Shown here in pieces: positions 1 to 5,341 of a stretch of 6,112 nucleotides of DNA (position 1 is the stretch's first letter; every line of letters begins with the position of its first letter). A program made the translations under genes and the position numbers. This DNA comes from Natronohydrobacter sp. (lineage in GTDB: Bacteria > Pseudomonadota > Alphaproteobacteria > Rhodobacterales > Rhodobacteraceae). Where the stretch lies: assembly GCA_007116445.1 (NCBI GenBank), contig SKIM01000168.1, forward strand, positions 1 through 6,112. Reading direction: 5' to 3'. Below the pieces are notes generated by a model. It was not told the origin of the DNA, made no database searches, and worked only from the letters and a program-made list of their open reading frames with translations.

Positions 1-663
1 GCGCAGGTCTTGCTCGAAGCGCTCGAAACTCAGGGCATGGCGCGCACACTGGCCGAGCCGAACCTGACGGCGCTTTCGGGGCAGGAAGCTTCGTTCCTGG
101 CAGGGGGGGAATATCCGGTCCCCGTGCTCCGCGATGGTGATGTCACCATCGATTACAAGAATTTCGGAGTTGAGCTCAAGTTCACACCACGGGTGCTCGA
201 TGACAATGTCATCAATCTGCGGCTGAACGCGGCCGTCAGTTCGCTGGACGGTGCCAATACTGTCACCGTCGGCGGGACAACGGTCAACGCCTTCCGCCGC
301 CGCGACACCCAGACCACGGTCGAGCTGCGCGATGGCGAGAGTTTCGCGATTGCCGGGCTGCTGGAAGATGATTTCCGCGCCAGCTCGCGCTCGGTGCCCT
401 GGCTGTCGGAACTCCCGATCCTCGGCGCGCTGTTTCGCAGTGCTGATTACCAGCGCGAACAGACCGAGCTTGTGATTGTCATCACGGCCCATCTGGTCAC
501 GCCGACCCGTGGTGAAGCTCTGATCCTTCCGACCGATCGGGTCCGCCCCCCCAGCGAGCGCGATCTGTTCCTGAGCGGGCGCCTGAGCGCGCCAGGTTCC
601 GGGGCGCTTGGCGAAGTGGCACGGCAGGAATTCGGCGGAAGCTTCGGCTACGTCATGGACTGA
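1..663 (+). CDS. cpaC: CpaC/RcpA-type pilus secretin, C-terminal part (5' truncated by window edge)
   Basis: The frame is open from base 1 and gives the last 220 residues before a TGA at 661-663; the true start lies upstream. In known tad systems this protein forms the outer-membrane ring through which the Flp pilus leaves the cell. The visible part is the secretin domain of the type II/III secretion family: an AEPNLTALSG stretch (about residues 18-27), LAGGEYPVPV (about 34-43), a VELKFTPRVLD strand region, and VELRDGESFAIAGLL (about 106-120) followed by PWLSELPILGALFRS. It ends with LVIVITAHLVTP and a short tail finishing GGSFGYVMD, similar to the tails I recall from Rhodobacterales RcpA proteins. 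The next gene starts 37 bases downstream, so co-transcription with it is likely. N-terminal pilus-secretin domains and the signal peptide cannot be judged. Two seven-base homopolymers (G7 at 103-109, C7 at 546-552) lie inside the frame. Confidence 0.93.
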   Translation, partial: AQVLLEALETQGMARTLAEPNLTALSGQEASFLAGGEYPVPVLRDGDVTIDYKNFGVELKFTPRVLDDNVINLRLNAAVSSLDGANTVTVGGTTVNAFRRRDTQTTVELRDGESFAIAGLLEDDFRASSRSVPWLSELPILGALFRSADYQREQTELVIVITAHLVTPTRGEALILPTDRVRPPSERDLFLSGRLSAPGSGALGEVARQEFGGSFGYVMD

Positions 664-687
664 TCAGCCCTGTTCCGGGCAAAGGAC

Positions 688-694
688 AAAGGAG
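688..694 (+). promoter_or_regulatory. ribosome binding site deciding the OmpA lipoprotein start
   Basis: AAAGGAG lies six bases before the ATG at 701. The reading frame stays open back to an ATG at 608, inside the secretin gene, but that start would put unrelated sequence before the signal peptide. The strong Shine-Dalgarno match and the signal peptide beginning at 701 fix the start. Confidence 0.8.
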
Positions 695-700
695 CCTGTC

Positions 701-1327
701 ATGGCTATCAACAGACGTTTCTTTCTGCTGGGCGCGGCCGGTTTTGGCCTGACGGCGTGCAGCGACGTGAATTCAAGCTTCAACCGCGAGGCCGGAAGTC
801 AGCTCGATGAGGGATTTTTCGGCAATCCGACAATGCATAACACCATGCTTCAGAGCGGGCAGATCAGCCTTGCCGAGATCATGACCAAACGCTTCCATGC
901 CGAAGTGCCATCGATGGTGAATTTCGCCTTCGACAGCGCGGTTCTGGATGAGACGGCGCGGGCGAAACTGGCCATTCAGGCCCGCTGGATGAAACAATTT
1001 CCCGAATTGCGCTACAAGATCTATGGCCATACTGATGCTGTTGGCACGCATGCCTACAATATGGCGCTGGGACAGCGCCGTGCCGATGCGGTCAAGCGCT
1101 ACCTGATCTCGCTCGGCGTTCCTACGGCCAGCATTCTGGCTGTCGTGTCGCGGGGCAAGACCCAGCCCTTGATCGTATCGCAGGGATATGAACCAGCAAA
1201 CCGGCGCACAGTGACCGAAATTTCGGGTGTGATGGGGCGGCGCGACACCGTGATGGACGGACGCTACGCGCGGATTATCGACCGGCAATATGTCGCGAGC
1301 GCACAGGAATTGCACATTACCGAGTAA
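701..1327 (+). CDS. OmpA-family peptidoglycan-binding lipoprotein of the pilus locus
   Basis: The product is 208 residues, exported and lipid-anchored. Residues 1-20 form a lipoprotein signal: a twin arginine followed by FFLLGAAGFG and an LTAC lipobox, with Cys20 as the expected lipidated residue. The RRFFLLG core also resembles a Tat signal. Residues about 70-175 are an OmpA C-terminal domain: NFAFDSAVL (74-82), YGHTDAVG (108-115), then LGQRRADAVKRYL (123-135) and ANRRT (166-170). Asp112 of the HTD motif and an Arg in QRR match the residues that bind diaminopimelate in this family. There is no beta-barrel domain. The gene sits between the secretin and cpaE, where Caulobacter-type loci have cpaD. 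A role in anchoring or stabilising the secretin at the cell wall is inferred from context. The family call is firm, the exact role is not. Confidence 0.9.
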   Translation: MAINRRFFLLGAAGFGLTACSDVNSSFNREAGSQLDEGFFGNPTMHNTMLQSGQISLAEIMTKRFHAEVPSMVNFAFDSAVLDETARAKLAIQARWMKQFPELRYKIYGHTDAVGTHAYNMALGQRRADAVKRYLISLGVPTASILAVVSRGKTQPLIVSQGYEPANRRTVTEISGVMGRRDTVMDGRYARIIDRQYVASAQELHITE

Positions 1328-1341
1328 CCAAATCTTGCGAT

Positions 1342-1370
1342 GGAACTGCCCTGTCGCGCAGGGCGGTTCC
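1342..1370 (+). terminator. terminator-like hairpin after the OmpA lipoprotein gene
   Basis: GGAACTGCCCTG (1342-1353) pairs with CAGGGCGGTTCC (1359-1370) over 12 positions, all Watson-Crick except one G-T wobble, around a five-base loop TCGCG. The stem begins 14 bases after the TAA of the OmpA gene. No clear T tract follows (GCATTGCCGG), so it is not a textbook intrinsic terminator. It may be a weak terminator, an RNA 3'-end stabiliser, or an attenuator that lowers but does not stop read-through into cpaE. Confidence 0.6.
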
Positions 1371-1490
1371 GCATTGCCGGTTTCGCGATATCTCATCGGA
1401 ATTTGCGAAGAAATTCAGGTTCCTGTGCCCGGCCAATCCTGGCGCATCCCGCTGGCCCCACGATGTCCTGGACACAGCTGCGTCAGATCG

Positions 1491-1519
1491 AACAATTTTA
1501 ACAATTTAGCCCAATTCTT
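1491..1519 (+). repeat. phased CAATT direct repeats upstream of cpaE
   Basis: AACAATTTT (1491-1499) is followed directly by AACAATTTA (1500-1508), then a related CCAATTCTT (1511-1519). The shared CAATT core starts at 1493, 1502 and 1512, spacings of 9 and 10 bases, close to one helical turn. The block is markedly AT-rich against its surroundings. Stacked sites on one DNA face would suit a regulator, but AT-rich promoter DNA can produce such repeats by chance. Confidence 0.4.
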
Positions 1520-1558
1520 GCCAGATTTAAGGACAATCATTTCTCAATAAAGAGCCGA

Positions 1559-1564
1559 TAGAAT
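1559..1564 (+). promoter_or_regulatory. possible -10 element of a cpaE promoter
   Basis: TAGAAT matches the sigma-70 -10 consensus at five of six positions. It would give a transcript starting near 1571 with a leader of about 60 bases before the cpaE ATG. I find no good -35 hexamer at 16-18 bases; TTGCCA at 1518-1523 is much too far away. If this is a real promoter it probably needs an activator, for which the CAATT repeats centred about 65 bases before that start are a candidate. Weakly supported. Confidence 0.25.
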
Positions 1565-1618
1565 CCGAATGCTGTGATTCCTTGTCGGTTGCGTATCAAG
1601 AATAACCGAGTCGAATTT

Positions 1619-1625
1619 GAGGAAG
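1619..1625 (+). promoter_or_regulatory. ribosome binding site deciding the cpaE start
   Basis: GAGGAAG ends five bases before the ATG at 1631. The frame extends upstream without a stop to 1574, but the extra 19 residues would come from AT-rich leader sequence and have no ribosome site of their own, so 1631 is preferred. Confidence 0.6.
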
Positions 1626-1630
1626 CCAAA

Positions 1631-2860
1631 ATGGCGAGCACTGATGACCACATTCCAATGAAGATCCGTGCCTGCACGGTGTCGCGCGATGTGCAGAATT
1701 TCGACCTTCTGATCGAAGACATGGAAGCGGTGTTTCAGGAGGATTGGGGCGATCTCAGCTTCAACGAGGCCACGGCGTTCCTGCGTGACGACAGTTCTTC
1801 CGATCTGGAAATGTTGGCGATTGCGCTCGATGATGAAGACGAGGGCACGCTGCCGGTCATCCGCGGCATCATCGAGAAAGCGGCCGAACGCAAGATTCAG
1901 GTGCTGCTGATCGCCGAAGCGCTGTCCCCGATCGTGTTGCACCAATTGCTGCGCGCCGGAGCAGGCGATTTCGTGCCCTATCCATTGCCTGAAAACGCGC
2001 TCGAAGATGCTATCGCACGGCTCAAGCGGGGCACGGATACCCCCGGCGTCGCCTCGCATGCGATCAAGGCGCCGACTGGCAAGAACGGATCTGTCTTTGC
2101 CGTGCAATCCCTCGCCGGTGGCGCGGGGGGCACGAATTTTGCCGTCAACCTTGCCTGGGAACTGAGCGGCCTTGGCGCCGAGCATGGCCATACAGTCTGC
2201 ATTCTCGATTTCGACCTGCAATCCGGATCGGTGTCGACCTACCTCGATATTGCACGCACCGAAAAGGTTTATGAGCTGCTTTCACAGACCAGCACCATGG
2301 ACGAAGACGCATTTTTCGCCGCAACCCAGAAGTTTCAGGACCGTTTGCAGGTACTGACTGCGCCTTTCGACATGTTGCCGCTGGATCTTCTGTCACCCGA
2401 CGAGATCGAGCGCGTCATTTCCATGGCCCGCGACCAGTTTGATTTCGTCATCATCGATATGCCCCGGACCATCGTGCACTGGACGGAAACCGTGCTGCAG
2501 ATGTCAGATCTCTATTTCGCCATGCTGGAACTGGACCTGCGCTCGGCCCAGAATACGCTGCGCATGATCCGCGCCCTCAAAGCCGATGGGATTGCGACAG
2601 ACAAACACCGCTTCATCCTCAATCGCGCGCCCCGCTTCACCGATCTTGGGGGCAAGGCGCGGGCGAAGCGGATGGCCGAAAGCCTCGGGATCAGCATCGC
2701 AGCCCAGATCCCCGATGGTGGGACACAGGTCCGCGATGCCAATGATCACGGTCTGCCGCTTGCCGAATATGCGCCGAAAAATGCCGTGGCGAAAGAAATG
2801 CACAAATTCGCAGCCGCGCTTTACGAGACGTCTCAGGCAGCGCGGATTGCGGCTGAGTAG
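1631..2860 (+). CDS. cpaE: CpaE/TadZ, ParA/MinD-like pilus localisation protein
   Basis: The product is 409 residues and cytoplasmic. Proteins of this family place the Tad machine at a cell site, often a pole. Residues about 10-132 resemble a receiver fold but look degenerate: the stretch LLIAEALSP lacks the usual Thr/Ser, and VPYPLP replaces the usual Lys-Pro. Residues about 153-400 are the ParA/MinD-like domain. Its P-loop is SLAGGAGGTNFAVNLAWEL, where both the signature lysine and the P-loop lysine of KGGxGKT are replaced (Ala162 and Gly167). An ILDFDLQSGSVSTYLDI switch region (191-207) and a DFVIIDMPR Walker B-like strand (271-279) are kept. The gene ends with tandem TAG codons (2858-2863), 18 bases before cpaF, so the two are probably co-transcribed. 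The family assignment is secure from sequence and order. Whether this copy hydrolyses ATP is doubtful. Confidence 0.92.
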   Translation: MASTDDHIPMKIRACTVSRDVQNFDLLIEDMEAVFQEDWGDLSFNEATAFLRDDSSSDLEMLAIALDDEDEGTLPVIRGIIEKAAERKIQVLLIAEALSPIVLHQLLRAGAGDFVPYPLPENALEDAIARLKRGTDTPGVASHAIKAPTGKNGSVFAVQSLAGGAGGTNFAVNLAWELSGLGAEHGHTVCILDFDLQSGSVSTYLDIARTEKVYELLSQTSTMDEDAFFAATQKFQDRLQVLTAPFDMLPLDLLSPDEIERVISMARDQFDFVIIDMPRTIVHWTETVLQMSDLYFAMLELDLRSAQNTLRMIRALKADGIATDKHRFILNRAPRFTDLGGKARAKRMAESLGISIAAQIPDGGTQVRDANDHGLPLAEYAPKNAVAKEMHKFAAALYETSQAARIAAE

Positions 2861-2878
2861 TAGCAAAGGGTCAGGTAA

Positions 2879-4327
2879 ATGTTCGCAAGATATCGCAAAT
2901 CCTCCGGCGCTCAGCCAGTCAAGCCTGTGGAATCTGTGCCGCAGCGACCGGCGCCGAAAAAGCCGGAACCCGAGCGTAACGCGAGCGTGCGTCCCAAGGC
3001 CAATGTCGCGGTGCCTGCGAAAGCGGAACCGACGGATCGCGCGCAACAGCGCAAACAACGTCTGAATGCCGTCAAGGCCGAACTGCACAAGCGTTTGCTC
3101 GAGAACCTGAACCTTTCGGCGCTGGAGCGGGCGAGCGAGGCCGAACTGCGTGCGGAAATCACCACGATCTCGGCAGAAGCGCTGGCAGAAATGGATGTGG
3201 TGCTCAACAGCGAAGAGCGCTCGATCCTCAATACCGAGCTTTATTTCGAGGTCATGGGCCTTGGGCCGCTGGAGCCATTGCTGCAAGATGACACGGTCAA
3301 CGACATCCTGGTCAATGGCCCCAAGCAGATCTTTGTCGAACGCGCGGGCAAGCTGGAGCTGACGGATGTCACCTTCCGCGACGAGCGTCATTTGCTGCGC
3401 ATCATCGACAAGATCGTGTCTGCTGTCGGGCGCCGGGTTGACGAATCCAACCCCTATGTCGACGCCCGCCTGGCCGATGGGTCGCGCTTCAACGCGATGG
3501 TCCCGCCGGTTGCAGTCGACGGCTCGCTGGTCTCGATCCGGAAGTTCAAGAAGGACAAGCTGGGCATCGCGGATCTGGTGAAATACGGCGCTTTCACCGA
3601 AGAGATGGCGCTCTATCTCGAAGCTGCGGTGTCGACGCGGTTGAATATCATCGTCTCTGGCGGGACCGGCTCGGGCAAAACCACGACACTGAATGCCCTG
3701 TCGAGCTTCATCGGCAATGAAGAGCGCGTGCTGACCATCGAGGACACGGCCGAATTGCAGCTGCAACAGGTGCATGTCGGGCGGATGGAAAGTCGCCCTG
3801 CCAATATGGAGGGTCGCGGCGCGGTCACCCAGCGTGACTGCCTGCGCAATGCGCTGCGGATGCGTCCCGACCGGATCATCGTCGGCGAGACCCGCGGCGA
3901 GGAAGTCATCGACATGCTTCAGGCGATGAATACGGGCCATGACGGATCAATGACCACGATCCACGCCAACTCTGCGCGCGACGGGATCAGCCGACTGGAA
4001 AACATGGTCGCGATGGCCGGGATCGACATGCCGCTGCGCGCCGTGCGCAGCCAGATCGGATCGGCCGTGAATGTCATCGTGCAAGTTTCGCGACTGCAGG
4101 ACGGATCACGCCGGATGATGTCGGTCACGGAAATCACCGGGATGGAAGGCGATATCATCACGATGCAGGAAATCTTCCGCTTCGAACGCACCGGCCTTGA
4201 ACCCGATGGCACGATTGTGGGGCATTTCACCGGCACTGGTCTGCGCTCAGCCTTCTCGGATCGCTTCAAGCGCTGGGGATATGAATTGCCGAGCACCATC
4301 TATGACGAAGTCGTCGGGCGGAGGTAA
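2879..4327 (+). CDS. cpaF: CpaF/TadA, type IV pilus/type II secretion-family ATPase
   Basis: The product is 482 residues, the usual size for the family. This cytoplasmic hexameric ATPase powers Flp pilus assembly, working with the TadB/TadC platform. Residues about 10-60 are rich in Pro, Lys and Ala and look disordered. An N-terminal domain with ELYFEVMGLGPLEPLL (120-135) and NDILVNGP (141-148) follows. All core motifs are intact: Walker A GGTGSGKTT (261-269), Asp box VLTIEDTAEL (284-293), Walker B RIIVGETRGEE (332-342) and His box GHDGSMTTIHANS (353-365). The ATG at 2879 has an AAGGG ribosome site at 2866-2870, eight bases upstream. The gene lies 18 bases after cpaE and its stop is three bases before tadB, a tight operon. 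The C-terminal residues (about 440-482) include RFKRWGYELP, as I recall for alphaproteobacterial CpaF. Nothing suggests loss of activity. Confidence 0.97.
   Translation: MFARYRKSSGAQPVKPVESVPQRPAPKKPEPERNASVRPKANVAVPAKAEPTDRAQQRKQRLNAVKAELHKRLLENLNLSALERASEAELRAEITTISAEALAEMDVVLNSEERSILNTELYFEVMGLGPLEPLLQDDTVNDILVNGPKQIFVERAGKLELTDVTFRDERHLLRIIDKIVSAVGRRVDESNPYVDARLADGSRFNAMVPPVAVDGSLVSIRKFKKDKLGIADLVKYGAFTEEMALYLEAAVSTRLNIIVSGGTGSGKTTTLNALSSFIGNEERVLTIEDTAELQLQQVHVGRMESRPANMEGRGAVTQRDCLRNALRMRPDRIIVGETRGEEVIDMLQAMNTGHDGSMTTIHANSARDGISRLENMVAMAGIDMPLRAVRSQIGSAVNVIVQVSRLQDGSRRMMSVTEITGMEGDIITMQEIFRFERTGLEPDGTIVGHFTGTGLRSAFSDRFKRWGYELPSTIYDEVVGRR
4320..4325 (+). promoter_or_regulatory. tadB ribosome binding site overlapping the cpaF stop
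   Basis: GGAGGT lies within the last cpaF codons and runs into its TAA (4325-4327), five bases before the tadB ATG at 4331. A ribosome finishing cpaF would therefore cover the tadB initiation site, which favours translational coupling and matched amounts of ATPase and platform protein. Confidence 0.7.
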
Positions 4328-4330
4328 CTG

Positions 4331-5299
4331 ATGGAACTGTCGCTCAGCCCTCTGATCTATGTCGCAATCTTCGGTGCCGTGCTGCTGCTGATCAACGGCA
4401 TTTACCTGCTCGCCTTCGGTCGCAGCATCGAACATGACTCCAAACTGAATCGGCGTCTGGTTCTGCTCGAAAAGGGCAATGGCAAGAAAGACGTGATGGA
4501 GCAGCTGCGCAAGGAGCGGTCCATTCACAGCGGTGGGTTGTCCCTTCCGATCTATGGCCTGCTCGAAGACCGCGCGCGCAAGGGCAATATCGCATTCTCG
4601 GCCCGTACGCTCTTGTTGCTGATGGTTGGGCTCAGTGTATTCAGCTTCGTCATGCTCAGCCTCGCAACGGCGTCCGAGCTTTCGATGCGCATCGGGATTG
4701 CGGTTGTTTTCGGGTTTGGTGGCGTCTTCTTCTGGGTCTCCAGCAAGGCCAAGAAACGTGTGGCTGCGATTGAAGAACAACTTCCGGAAGCCATCGACCT
4801 GATGGTCCGCTCGCTGCGTGTCGGGCATCCGTTCGGGGCCGCGCTTGGCATTGCGGCAGATGAAGTGGCTGATCCTCTGGGAACAGAACTGGGTCTGATC
4901 GCTGACGAAATTTCTTACGGGCGCGATGCAGGCGAAGCAATTGCCGAGTTCGGGGAACGTGTGGACCTGCAGGATCTGCGTTTTTTTGCTGTCGCAGTGT
5001 CGATCCAACAGAAGTCAGGTGGCAATCTGGCAGAGATTCTGGATGGTTTGTCGAAAGTGGTCCGTTCACGGTTCAAGCTGTTCCGGCGCGTCCGGGCGAT
5101 CACGGCAGAAGCCCGCTGGTCGGGGATGTTTTTGTCCATCTTCCCTCTGGTCGCCCTGGTCGCGATCCAGGCGATCAAGCCCGACTATTACGATAACGTC
5201 AAGGAAACCCCGCTCTATCTTCCGTTGGCCATTGTGGTCTGTCTCTTCCTGATCATCAATGTACTTTATATGCGCAAGATGACCGACATCAAGGTTTGA
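4331..5299 (+). CDS. tadB: TadB, inner-membrane platform protein (T2SSF/GspF family)
   Basis: The product is 322 residues, typical of TadB. It is an integral inner-membrane protein that with TadC forms the base on which the CpaF ATPase acts. Hydrophobic segments fall at about 8-30, 92-112, 118-137, 265-281 and 297-313. The cytoplasmic T2SSF domain lies between the third and fourth, opening with EEQLPEAIDLMVRSLRVGHP (148-167) and continuing through EISYGRDAGEAIAEFGERV and SIQQKSGGNLAEILDGLSKVVRSR (224-247), both characteristic of TadB. An ATG three bases after the cpaF stop and a strong ribosome site fix the start. TadC follows after 42 bases. A T7 run at 4981-4987 codes for Phe-Phe and does not disrupt the frame. 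Confidence 0.95.
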   Translation: MELSLSPLIYVAIFGAVLLLINGIYLLAFGRSIEHDSKLNRRLVLLEKGNGKKDVMEQLRKERSIHSGGLSLPIYGLLEDRARKGNIAFSARTLLLLMVGLSVFSFVMLSLATASELSMRIGIAVVFGFGGVFFWVSSKAKKRVAAIEEQLPEAIDLMVRSLRVGHPFGAALGIAADEVADPLGTELGLIADEISYGRDAGEAIAEFGERVDLQDLRFFAVAVSIQQKSGGNLAEILDGLSKVVRSRFKLFRRVRAITAEARWSGMFLSIFPLVALVAIQAIKPDYYDNVKETPLYLPLAIVVCLFLIINVLYMRKMTDIKV

Positions 5300-5328
5300 G
5301 AGTCACACTGTATGGCGGCTGGTCCATG

Positions 5329-5333
5329 AAAGG
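5329..5333 (+). promoter_or_regulatory. ribosome binding site deciding the tadC start
   Basis: AAAGG lies eight bases before the ATG at 5342. Two nearer-upstream ATGs (5312 and 5326) are in other frames and reach stops after 5 and 11 residues, so 5342 is the only start that opens the long TadC frame here. Confidence 0.6.
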
Positions 5334-5341
5334 CGCGTCTG

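Larger units (their letters stand above)
1328..1630 (+). other. 303-bp intergenic gap between the OmpA lipoprotein gene and cpaE
   Basis: This is the only long non-coding stretch in the window. Both ends look functional. A strong hairpin lies 14 bases after the OmpA stop codon, and an AT-rich block (about 1488-1570) with phased repeats and a -10-like hexamer precedes cpaE. The middle (about 1371-1487) holds only minor inverted repeats, such as GAATTT/AAATTC arms at 1399-1416 and CAGG/CCTG at 1416-1425. The open frames crossing the gap lack a credible ribosome site and have no recognisable protein character. The simplest reading is the end of one transcription unit and the regulatory region of the next. 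Confidence 0.7.

Noticed and set aside
773..1396. A 207-codon minus-strand frame over the OmpA gene and hairpin
   Set aside because: The + strand carries an intact OmpA domain with a lipoprotein signal; the minus-strand translation has no protein-family character.
1498..1530. Possible CtrA site (TTAA-N7-TTAA) upstream of cpaE, since CtrA controls pili in Caulobacter
   Set aside because: TTAA occurs at 1498-1501 and 1527-1530, 25 bases apart instead of seven, and the sequence seven bases after the first is GCCC.
1290..1550. A small + strand frame (86 codons) spanning the OmpA stop and the gap
   Set aside because: It starts inside the OmpA gene without a ribosome site, runs through the hairpin, and its translation shows no coding character.
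1544..2221. A 225-codon minus-strand frame covering the cpaE start
   Set aside because: Its composition is that of an antisense shadow, with no credible start context, and the + strand gene is clearly CpaE.
2504..3940. A 478-codon open frame on the minus strand opposite cpaE and cpaF
   Set aside because: It lies antisense to cpaF, whose motifs are all intact, and to the end of cpaE. The translation is rich in Arg, His and Asp with no recognisable domain, as expected for a codon shadow in GC-rich DNA.
4981..4987. T7 run in tadB as a frameshift or phase-variation site
   Set aside because: It codes for Arg-Phe-Phe in an otherwise normal TadB frame, and Phe pairs commonly give such runs; no sign of alternate-frame coding.
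4247..5008. A 253-codon minus-strand frame over tadB
   Set aside because: It is antisense to TadB and rich in Gln, Asn, His and Asp, as expected opposite hydrophobic codons.
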